A stretch of DNA of 41,132 nucleotides from JBJHBP01 sp050485645 (lineage in GTDB: Bacteria; Pseudomonadota; Gammaproteobacteria; Steroidobacterales; Rariloculaceae), in NCBI GenBank assembly GCA_050485645.1, contig JBJHBT010000034.1, positions 1 through 41,132 of the forward strand, read 5' to 3'. The position numbers and the translations under genes are program-made. Shown here piece by piece: positions 27,751 through 34,408 of this stretch (its first letter is position 1; every line of letters starts with the position of its first letter). The notes beneath the pieces were generated by a model. The model saw only the letters and a program-made list of their open reading frames with translations, was not told the DNA's origin and did not search any database.

Positions 27751-28647
27751 TCAGGTCTTCGACGCCTGGTAGATGCTTTCTATCGACGCGTCCAGCGCGC
27801 GATTGAATTCGTCATCGGACATCTGTGCGGTAAGACCCTCGGCCAGAGCACGCGAGAAACTCGCGACCATGAGGTGGTTGCGCGCGAGACGTGCGTTGGC
27901 TTCCTCACGCGTGTAGCCGCCCGACAATGCCACGACCTTAAGCACGTTCGGATGGGCGATCAGGTCGGCATAGAGGTTGTCGGTGCTCGGGATCGTCAGT
28001 TTGAGCATGACCTTCTGGTCGGCCGACAGCGCGTTCAGCTGCTTCGTAATCTCTGACTTGAGGATATCTTCAGCCTCGCGCTTATCCGGCGCTTTGATGT
28101 CGACCTCCGGCTCTATGATCGGCACCAGCCCTTTCGCGAGAATCTGACGCGCCACTTCGAACTGCTGCTCGACGATGGCGGCGATGCCTTCGGGGTTCGC
28201 GCGCTTGATCACCGAACGCATCTTGGTGCCAAACACGCCCCTGGCCTTGCCGCGCTCCAGCAGCGCATCAAGATCCGGCATCGGCTTCATCATCTGCACG
28301 TCGTTCTGATCGTCGGCCAGCCCCTTGTCCACCTTGAGAAACGGCACGACGTTTTTCTCTTCCCACAGGTAGACGGGCGTCGGCTTGCCGGCCACATCCC
28401 GATCCATCGTGTTCTCGAACAGGATTGCGCCGAGAATACGCCGACCGTCGAACGCCGGCGAAGTGACGATACGCGTGCGCATCTGATGGACGACGTCGTA
28501 CATCTCGTCTTCGTTGTGCCAGGCATCCTCGGAGACGCCGTACAGCTTCAACGCCTTGGGCGTGCTGCCGCCGCTCTGATCAAGCGCGGCGATGAACGTG
28601 CCGCTGTTCTCGATGACCTTGGCCAGTTGCTGATTGAAATTGCTCAC
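27751..28647 (-). CDS. Fructose-bisphosphate aldolase, class I
   Basis: A 298-residue Schiff-base aldolase that splits fructose 1,6-bisphosphate into triose phosphates. Family marks are FIAALDQSGGSTPKAL near the start, AILFENTMDR, VPFLKVDKG, GLVPIIEPEVD, and KLTIPS with the likely Schiff-base Lys216, then VVALSGGYTREEA. GTG at 28647 is preferred over the GTG four codons upstream because GAGGA lies five bases before it and it gives the usual N-terminus SNFNQQL. It is a single-gene unit, converging on uvrA. Confidence 0.95.
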   Translation of the reverse strand: MSNFNQQLAKVIENSGTFIAALDQSGGSTPKALKLYGVSEDAWHNEDEMYDVVHQMRTRIVTSPAFDGRRILGAILFENTMDRDVAGKPTPVYLWEEKNVVPFLKVDKGLADDQNDVQMMKPMPDLDALLERGKARGVFGTKMRSVIKRANPEGIAAIVEQQFEVARQILAKGLVPIIEPEVDIKAPDKREAEDILKSEITKQLNALSADQKVMLKLTIPSTDNLYADLIAHPNVLKVVALSGGYTREEANARLARNHLMVASFSRALAEGLTAQMSDDEFNRALDASIESIYQASKT

Positions 28648-28905
28648 GGCTGTCCTCACTGGTTCAGTTGAATGGGTTTCATTCTAGTTCACCACAACGG
28701 GTGGTCGATGGCCAACCGCGCAGGGTGGCGGGTGCAGGCGCCGCTGAGTCCTGGGAACCGGGAATCCGAATGGCGTGTCGGCAGCATCACCCCCGACAGC
28801 GCCGACAGCTGGAGTTGATGCCGGGCGGGGAGTACCATCTCAGCGACAGCCTATGCACCGCGCCGGTGCGAACACGCTTCAGCTGAAGCATTTCTCTGAA
28901 ACGAC

Positions 28906-29109
28906 CTGAAGTCGTCGCCGGCCCCCGGTTTCAGCCCTGCCGGCAAGGTCTACTACGACAGGCGCCACTTCGCCGAGTCGATTCCTGAGTTCGAGCGCAC
29001 CCGCGAACTGCTGCCCGAGGAAGAGTGGTACCGCATCGACGGCTATCTGCGGCAGGCGAGAGTACAGGTTCGCGAGGCCGAACACGACCACGGCCAGCAG
29101 GGTCGGTGA
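28906..29109 (+). pseudogene. Fragment with a TPR-like helix pair
   Basis: A frame with no standard start runs from about 28906 to a TGA at 29107. It reads GKVYYDRRHFAESIPEFE, RTRELLPEEEWYRIDGYL and RQARVQVREAEHDH. The spacing of Tyr, Phe, Ala and Pro matches a TPR unit (Y, F-x-E-A-I, F, P). No upstream continuation is seen in any frame, so this is probably the 3' end of a decayed or truncated gene. The remaining 250 bases up to the aldolase start show nothing recognisable. Confidence 0.4.
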
Positions 29110-29174
29110 CCCGGTTGTCGTCGACATCAGGCGCGCGACGGCAGTTGTTGCGTGCCACTGCATGAAGAGGCCAG

Positions 29175-29672
29175 ATGGACAACGGAAAGATCGACAAGCA
29201 CCTGCAACTGATTTCCTCGCTTCAGCTGGCACCGCATCCTGAAGGTGGCCATTTTCGGGAGGTCCATCGATCGACATCACTTGTGCGGCCGGACGATACG
29301 CGAGGCGAACGTGCGTCGCTGACCACGATCTATTTTCTGCTGAGCGCCGGTGAGGTAAGCCGCTGGCATCGCGTGGCGTCGGATGAGGTGTGGCACTTTT
29401 ACGAAGGCGAACCTCTGGAACTGTTCACCGCAGAGGCCGGCTCTGGTCGGGTCACGCGTGAGATGCTGGGCCCTGTCGACCACACTACCCGGCCTGTGCG
29501 GATCGTACCGGCAGGCACATGGCAGGCAGCACGCTCGGCGGGTGCCTACACACTGGTGGGGTGTACCGTAGGACCCGGTTTTGAGTTTGAAGACTTTCAG
29601 ATGCTCGCGGACTTGCCGGACATGGCCGAGGCCATGCGGCGCCGGCATCCTGAGCTGGCACAGTTCATCTAG
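29175..29672 (+). CDS. DUF985 cupin protein
   Basis: A 165-residue single-domain cupin of the DUF985/Cupin_5 family (PF06172). The signature APHPEGGHFREVHRS is near the start, followed by the cupin core with WHRVASDEVWHFYEG, and GCTVGPGFEFEDFQMLAD near the end. The family is related to yeast YML079w, and its activity is unknown; a small-molecule ligand or sugar epimerase-like role is often suggested. AGAGG lies five bases before the ATG. It is monocistronic and convergent with thrS. Confidence 0.92.
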   Translation: MDNGKIDKHLQLISSLQLAPHPEGGHFREVHRSTSLVRPDDTRGERASLTTIYFLLSAGEVSRWHRVASDEVWHFYEGEPLELFTAEAGSGRVTREMLGPVDHTTRPVRIVPAGTWQAARSAGAYTLVGCTVGPGFEFEDFQMLADLPDMAEAMRRRHPELAQFI

Positions 29673-29686
29673 CAGCCTGTCGGACT
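29673..29686 (+). repeat. 14-mer shared with 18051-18064, directly after a stop codon
   Basis: CAGCCTGTCGGACT begins at the base after the cupin stop TAG. The identical 14-mer begins at the base after the aldehyde dehydrogenase stop TAA (18051), where it forms half of a hairpin. Here no pairing arm is seen. A multi-copy extragenic element is a plausible source. Confidence 0.5.
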
Positions 29687-29740
29687 GACGTTTGCGATGG
29701 AGGCCTTTTTCTGTAGTTGTTGGCTGCCCGGCAATCCATC

Positions 29741-31615
29741 TCAGCCCTCATGTAACGCGGGCAGTTCGAACGCCAGAGACCTCGTCCGGATCGCTTCGAG
29801 CAGTGCCGCCTCGAAAGCGTCGACCGACAGACTCACCTGTTCGCGCACGCCGTATCGGCGCAGCGTCACCGTACGCTCTTCCACCTCTCTCTCGCCCACC
29901 ACGAGCAGGTTCGGAATCTTTCGGGTCGTGCCTTCGCGGATCTTGCGCGACACCGTCTCGCGCTCGTCTGCCAGTTCCGCGCGCACCCAGTGCCGGCGCA
30001 GGCGATCGACGATCTCCCGGCCGTAGTTGCCAAAGCGGTCCGAAACCGTGGCCACCTGTACCTGCACGGGCGCCAGCCAGGTGGGAAAGGCGCCGCCGAA
30101 GTGCTCGATCAGAAACGCGACCATGCGTTCATGGGTCGAGAACGGCGCCCTGTGAATCACCCACGGGACGTGCATGGCGCCATCGGATCCCTTGTATTGC
30201 AGCGCCAGGCGCTTCGGCTGGGCAAAATCGAGCTGAGCCGTGGACACGGTCTCCTCCCTTCCCGTCACCGTGCGGAACTGAAAGTCGAGCTTCGGACCGT
30301 AGAACGCAGCCTCGCCGGGACCATCCTCGTAGGGCATCTCGAGTTCCTCGAGCAGTTCCCGCAGAATCTGTTCCGAATACGCCCAGGCTTCCGGGTCATC
30401 GATGTACTTCTCCCTACCCTTGGGATCATCGGGATCCCAGCGCGATAGCCGGATCGAGTAATCCTCGATCCCGAGGATCGCGTAGGCCTCACGATACATC
30501 TCGAGCACGGCCTTGAACTCGTCCTTGATCTGGTCCTCGCGGCAGTAGATATGGGCGTCGTTCATGCACATGCTACGCACCCGCACCAGGCCGCTAACCC
30601 CGCCGGAGTCTTCCCAGCGATGCACATGGCCGTACTCCGCCAGCCGCAGCGGAAGGTCCCGATGGCTGCGCGGCCGCGACGCGTAGACCCGGTGATGGTG
30701 GGGGCAGTTCATAGGCCGCAGGACATAGCGCTCCTTGACCCGCTCGACGCCCTCCCCGACGCCCTCGGAACGATCCTCCACTTCCATGGTCGGGAACATA
30801 GAGTCCTCGTAGTACGGCAGGTGGCCGCTCTGCCAATACAGCTCCACCTTCGCCAGCTCCGGCGTGGCGACGCGCTGGTAGCCATAGCGGAATTCCAGCT
30901 CCTTCGCGAGCTTCTCGATCTCGTCGCGGATGACGGTGCCGTGGGGCAGCCACAACGGCAGGCCACGGCCGATGACGTTGTCGATGTGATAGAGATCCAA
31001 CTCCCTTCCGAGCTTCTTGTGGTCACGCGCTAGCGCGTCCTCGTAGGCTGCGATATGCGCCTCGAGTTCTTCGGCCGTGCGGAACGCCCAGGCGTAGATG
31101 CGCGTCATCATCACATTGGCGGAATCACCGCGCCAATAGGCGCCAGCCACACTGCGCAACCTGAAGGCGTCCCGGGGAATCTCCTTCGTTGAGTGGACGT
31201 GAGGCCCCTCGCACATGTCCACGAACGGCCCGTTGCGATAGAACGTCAGCGTGTCGAGATCGTGCTTCTCGAACAGCTCCTGTGCGTACTCGCGCTTGTA
31301 GGGCTCGCCCATTTCTTCCAGACGCGCCATCGCCGCGTCGTGGGGAAGGTCTTCCCGGTCGAAGCGCTGTCCCTTCTTGATGATCTTCTTCATCCGCCGC
31401 TCGAGTTCCGGGAAGTCCTGCTCGGTGAGTGGTTCACTCAGGACGAAGTCGTAGTAGAAGCCGTCGCGGATGGGCGGTCCGAAACCGAGGGTCGATCCCG
31501 GTCGCATCTCCAGCACCGCCTGCGCCAGGATATGGGCCAGACTGTGCCTGATCCGGTAGAGCCCGTCCTCGGCCGCATCGGCCACCAAGTCGCCGCTGTG
31601 TTCGAACTGCGCCAT
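29741..31615 (-). CDS. thrS: Threonyl-tRNA synthetase lacking the TGS domain
   Basis: 624 residues. It joins threonine to tRNA-Thr. There is no N-terminal TGS domain: it begins directly with the editing domain, HSLAH (His24, His28) and CEGPH (Cys135, His139). The class II core has the zinc ligands Cys304 (MNCPHH), His355 (NDAHIY) and His488 (VIHRA), then the anticodon-binding domain from about 515. The segment VRSMCMNDAHIYC differs from FTQDDAHIFC of the E. coli enzyme, and PFSTHERM replaces ILGSMER. ATG at 31615 has GGAAGG four bases upstream. The usual infC-rpmI-rplT neighbours are absent. Inference: it may be a second, horizontally acquired enzyme, possibly tolerant to ThrRS inhibitors. 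Confidence 0.94.
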   Translation of the reverse strand: MAQFEHSGDLVADAAEDGLYRIRHSLAHILAQAVLEMRPGSTLGFGPPIRDGFYYDFVLSEPLTEQDFPELERRMKKIIKKGQRFDREDLPHDAAMARLEEMGEPYKREYAQELFEKHDLDTLTFYRNGPFVDMCEGPHVHSTKEIPRDAFRLRSVAGAYWRGDSANVMMTRIYAWAFRTAEELEAHIAAYEDALARDHKKLGRELDLYHIDNVIGRGLPLWLPHGTVIRDEIEKLAKELEFRYGYQRVATPELAKVELYWQSGHLPYYEDSMFPTMEVEDRSEGVGEGVERVKERYVLRPMNCPHHHRVYASRPRSHRDLPLRLAEYGHVHRWEDSGGVSGLVRVRSMCMNDAHIYCREDQIKDEFKAVLEMYREAYAILGIEDYSIRLSRWDPDDPKGREKYIDDPEAWAYSEQILRELLEELEMPYEDGPGEAAFYGPKLDFQFRTVTGREETVSTAQLDFAQPKRLALQYKGSDGAMHVPWVIHRAPFSTHERMVAFLIEHFGGAFPTWLAPVQVQVATVSDRFGNYGREIVDRLRRHWVRAELADERETVSRKIREGTTRKIPNLLVVGEREVEERTVTLRRYGVREQVSLSVDAFEAALLEAIRTRSLAFELPALHEG

Positions 31616-31630
31616 CTTGCCTTCCTTGAA

Positions 31631-31666
31631 AACGAAAAACCCCGGTCGGCGATGCCTTCCGGGGTT
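31631..31666 (-). terminator. Intrinsic terminator in the thrS leader (attenuator)
   Basis: On the minus strand, AACCCCGG (31666-31659) pairs with CCGGGGTT (31645-31638) around a 13-base loop, followed by TTTTTCGTTTTC. It ends only about 16 bases before the thrS ATG with no other gene between, so it should act as a regulated terminator for thrS rather than the end of an upstream gene. Confidence 0.75.
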
Positions 31667-31672
31667 CCGCGC

Positions 31673-31708
31673 AGGAGGCACCGCTGTGCCACCTCTTCAC
31701 AAGGTGGC
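31673..31708 (-). promoter_or_regulatory. Alternative hairpins / T-box-like segment in the thrS leader
   Basis: Two hairpins share one arm. Hairpin A pairs 31702-31708 with 31688-31694 (seven perfect pairs). Hairpin B pairs 31686-31694 with 31673-31681 (GGCAC/GTGCC plus three pairs after a mismatch). They cannot form together, as in attenuators. The same stretch, read on the minus strand, contains GGTGGCACAGCG (31693-31682), one mismatch from the T-box core GGTGGNACCGCG. Either translation-coupled or tRNA-sensing control is possible; T-boxes are rare in proteobacteria. Confidence 0.45.
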
Positions 31709-31713
31709 CTGAG

Positions 31714-31749
31714 TCAGTGCATCGTAGTCCGCGCGCCGCTGCAATTCAT
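31714..31749 (-). CDS. Candidate thrS leader peptide with Thr-Thr
   Basis: An 11-codon ORF encoding MNCSGARTTMH, with adjacent threonine codons (ACT ACG) four codons before the stop. AAGG lies four bases before the ATG. Its TGA is six bases before the first arm of hairpin A and about 50 bases before the terminator. A ribosome stalled at the Thr codons for lack of Thr-tRNA would cover hairpin A, the logic of ribosome-mediated attenuation. It is short enough to occur by chance, so confidence is moderate. Confidence 0.42.
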   Translation of the reverse strand: MNCSGARTTMH

Positions 31750-31903
31750 GAGACCTTCGGCCTACCAAACATGCGATCAAGGCCGCATGTTAAGCCCCCG
31801 CGCCATGAATGCCAACGCCCCCGTCGCGCTCGTATGCGCCGGCCGGGACCCGCGCAATCCTGGGCGGCGGGACCCCCACGAGAACACCAGGCGGAGTGCG
31901 TAT

Positions 31904-31998
31904 AAGGCAGAGCGTTTTTAGGTTGGCGTCGCCGGAGAAGAGGCTGGGTATGAGGCGGAGGTGGAACCGGCGACGCTGAGCTAAAAGCGCTCTGCCTT
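31904..31998. repeat. 95-nt long hairpin element
   Basis: An 18-bp outer stem (31904-31921 with 31981-31998, one G-T pair; ends AAGGCAGAGCG/CGCTCTGCCTT), a four-by-four internal loop, and a perfect 10-bp inner stem (31926-31935 with 31967-31976, GCGTCGCCGG). A 31-base purine-rich loop caps it. It could be a MITE/REP-like element, a structured RNA, or part of the long region upstream of thrS. The terminal arms resemble inverted repeats, but no clear target duplication flanks them. Confidence 0.6.
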
Positions 31999-32200
31999 TG
32001 TGAGCCCGCGGCCCGGAGAGGCGGGTTGAGGACCGGGCGGATGACGGCGGTGTGGCTCGATCGAGGCTGCCATCCAGGCTGAGCCGGGCGGGCGCCAGAC
32101 GACTTTACGAAAAACTCTACTGCGTGCGCGGTAAGATGGAGAACCGAATCAAGAAGCAGCAGCTCGGGCTTTTTGCTGACCGCCGCCTCGGACCACGCCC
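31999..32200. other. Structured GC-rich spacer before the CDF gene
   Basis: No gene is visible. The stretch has several short inverted repeats (CCCGC with GCGGG near 32005-32035, GGCTC with GAGCC near 32050-32085) and ends in the weak ribosome-binding region of the CDF gene. Together with the hairpin at 31904 it gives about 300 bases of unusually structured DNA. Confidence 0.4.
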
Positions 32201-33334
32201 TTGCCAGAAAACTCCTCACAGCTGAAGCAGCGCGTCACCATTGTGGGCGCGATCGTCAATACTGCGCTCGCGGCCGGCAAAGTGGTGTTCGGCATCATCG
32301 GCCAGTCACAGTCGCTGATCGTCGACGGCGTGCACTCGCTGTCCGACCTGCTCAGCGACGGCGTGGTACTGGCGGCGAGCCGTGTCGGCAGCAAGGGGCC
32401 GGACCTCGACCACCCCTACGGTCACGCGCGCATCGAAACGGCGGCGACCATCGGCATCGGCATACTGCTGATGCTGGTCTCCGCCGGCTTCGCGTGGGAT
32501 GCGATGCGCCGCGTGCTCGACCCCGAGCTGCTGTGGCAGCCGGGCTGGATCGCGCTCGTCGCTGCCGTCGTTTCGGTGCTCGCGAAGGAAGTCCTTTACC
32601 ACTACACGGTACGGGCCGGACGAATCGCCCGCTCCCGTCTGATCGAAGCCAACGCCTGGCACCACCGCTCCGACGCGCTTTCGTCGATCATCGTCGTGGT
32701 CGGCGTGATTGGTGCGATGGCCGGTGCACTGTGGCTGGATGCGGTGGCGGCCATTGTCGTCGCGGCCATGGTGGGCTGGGTGGGCTGGCGGTTCGCATGG
32801 AACGCGGTCAGCGAGCTGGTGGACACCGGGCTGGCCCAGCAGGAACTCGGGCCGCTGCATGAAGAGATCGAGGCGGTGAAAGGCGTGCGTGCCCATCACA
32901 GTCTGCGCACCCGGCGCATGGGCGCCGACGTGCTGGTGGACGTGCATGTGCTCGTGGAGCCGCAGATCAGCGTTTCGGAAGGACATCGCATCGCCGACGA
33001 GGTGCGTGCGCGACTGATACGCAGCATCGAGGATGTGGCCGAAGTGCTGGTGCACGTGGACTATGAGCCGGACCCCGACGAACCGGACGACGGTACCGCA
33101 TTGCCGCTGCGCGCCCGCGTGGAAGCGGATCTGAGCGCCGCATGGTCGTCGATCAGCGCGGCCGCCAATCCCGAGCGCATCGTGCTGCACTACCGTGATC
33201 GGTGGATCGACGTGGAGGTGCTGCTGCCGGCAGACAGGGTGGCGCCCGATGCCCTGCCGGATCTCGCTGATCGCCTCAGCGAGGCGGTCAGCGAGATCGA
33301 TTACATCGGGCGGATACGGGTGATGCTGGGCTAG
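32201..33334 (+). CDS. Cation diffusion facilitator (CDF) family metal transporter
   Basis: A 377-residue exporter of divalent metals from cytoplasm to periplasm. It has six membrane helices (from about residue 12 to 205) and a cytoplasmic C-terminal domain with a ferredoxin-like fold (about 215-300) plus an extra C-terminal domain. The transport-site motifs are His45-x3-Asp49 (VHSLSD) in helix 2 and His154-x3-Asp158 (HHRSD) in helix 5, with HPYGH (71-75) in the loop between. An H/D site of this kind is typical of zinc or zinc/iron members. TTG at 32201 is the only start in the frame before the first helix; its ribosome site is weak. It converges on sapC. Confidence 0.93.
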   Translation: MPENSSQLKQRVTIVGAIVNTALAAGKVVFGIIGQSQSLIVDGVHSLSDLLSDGVVLAASRVGSKGPDLDHPYGHARIETAATIGIGILLMLVSAGFAWDAMRRVLDPELLWQPGWIALVAAVVSVLAKEVLYHYTVRAGRIARSRLIEANAWHHRSDALSSIIVVVGVIGAMAGALWLDAVAAIVVAAMVGWVGWRFAWNAVSELVDTGLAQQELGPLHEEIEAVKGVRAHHSLRTRRMGADVLVDVHVLVEPQISVSEGHRIADEVRARLIRSIEDVAEVLVHVDYEPDPDEPDDGTALPLRARVEADLSAAWSSISAAANPERIVLHYRDRWIDVEVLLPADRVAPDALPDLADRLSEAVSEIDYIGRIRVMLG

Positions 33335-33353
33335 TGTCCCGCCCTGCCAATAG

Positions 33354-33370
33354 CCCGCATAGCTCGCGGG
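33354..33370. terminator. Small hairpin between convergent genes
   Basis: CCCGC (33354-33358) pairs with GCGGG (33366-33370) across a seven-base loop, between the CDF stop and the SapC stop. It is weak and lacks a T run. Confidence 0.3.
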
Positions 33371-33378
33371 TCAGAACA

Positions 33379-34254
33379 CTAGGAAGCCGCCGGCGTATCA
33401 GACGAAGCGGACGCATCCGGGGATGCGTCCGGCGCTGCCGGGTTCGCTGCCTGATCGGCATATTCCTTTTCCAGCCGCTCACGCAGCAGCGAGGCCAGAC
33501 GTTGCACCTGCGCTGCTGAAAAGAAGTGTGCGTAGACGAGCGGCAGCCAGCCCTGGTTGCGAAACTCGACGAACTTCTCATCCGGCAATGCCGCGAATTT
33601 CTTTTCGTCGATCGCGCGAAAGCCGCTGAACTTGGCCTGCTGGCCCTCTCCGAGGTTGATGGTGATCGTCTGGTCGACGAGCACGTCACACTCGAGCAGC
33701 GCCTTGCAGAAGGCGTCGGTGTACTGGAGGTGCGCCTGGAAGGTCTTGCAGAAATCGAAGCCGAATTTCGCGAAATCCGATGGCGTGCCGTCGTCGTTGA
33801 AGAACCGTCCTTCCTCGCGTTCCTCGACGGCATGGTCGGCCACGTCCACGCATAGCGTCAGATCGTCCTTGCCGGGCACTTCGGCAAACACAAACGGATA
33901 ACGACGGATATAGGCGGGAATGTAGGTATCCTTCATCCACCTGCCCTGCTCATCGACGAACAGGTTTTCGTTGTGCCGCAGACCGATCAGTGCGATCGGC
34001 GCCGCGTTGCCGCCCGGGGCAAACCCGATCGGACACACATGACACAGATCCGGCATCTCCACGGCATTGGCCGGCACGGCGTTGATGCCGCGCGCGAATC
34101 CGAAATTGAAGTCCTTGCGAATAGCCAGCTTGCCGTGCCTTTCCGGATGCAGTGGCTCGGGATTGCTGTACAGCGGCGGCAACGTCACCGGCGGCTGGTT
34201 CTGATCGGTGGACGACGGCTCGTTCGCCGCCTCGGGTGTCTGCGAGTTCGTCAT
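33379..34254 (-). CDS. SapC family protein
   Basis: A 291-residue protein of the SapC family (PF07277). Family marks are HGKLAIRKDFNFGFARGINA, the PIALIGLRHNENLFVDEQGR segment, YIPAYIRRYPFVFAEV, and a C-terminal part with FKTF-like helices and AIDEKKFAALPDEKFVEF. The name comes from a Campylobacter surface-layer gene, but in proteobacteria its role is unknown; many copies lie near TonB-dependent receptors or glycan-use genes, which are not seen here. No signal peptide is evident. The C-terminus is low-complexity (Ala, Ser, Pro, Asp). The ribosome site before ATG 34254 is weak. Confidence 0.9.
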   Translation of the reverse strand: MTNSQTPEAANEPSSTDQNQPPVTLPPLYSNPEPLHPERHGKLAIRKDFNFGFARGINAVPANAVEMPDLCHVCPIGFAPGGNAAPIALIGLRHNENLFVDEQGRWMKDTYIPAYIRRYPFVFAEVPGKDDLTLCVDVADHAVEEREEGRFFNDDGTPSDFAKFGFDFCKTFQAHLQYTDAFCKALLECDVLVDQTITINLGEGQQAKFSGFRAIDEKKFAALPDEKFVEFRNQGWLPLVYAHFFSAAQVQRLASLLRERLEKEYADQAANPAAPDASPDASASSDTPAAS

Positions 34255-34408
34255 GAAAGCTGGATTCCGTAAGTCTTGTTGTTTTCGGGGGACTGTCGAT
34301 ACGTCCGGCCGCATCCACGCAGGCCCGGACAACGCGGTCCGCTACTCGCATGCAGACTATCTGAATGCGGAACTGATTGCGACCGTGGGTCCAGGCGGGC
34401 CATGCGCC

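Noticed and set aside
28668..28886. 72-codon plus-strand frame between the aldolase and the cupin
   Set aside because: No ribosome site, no family-like pattern, and it does not join the TPR-like fragment in frame.
31714..31921. Small plus-strand reading frame ending near 31921 with an Arg/Pro/Asn-rich tail
   Set aside because: It is the extension of a frame antisense to thrS through its leader, so no gene is supported.
31904..31998. Integron attC site
   Set aside because: The stems are 18 and 10 bp with no RYYYAAC/GTTRRRY core sites and no extrahelical bases in the expected places, and no integrase is present.
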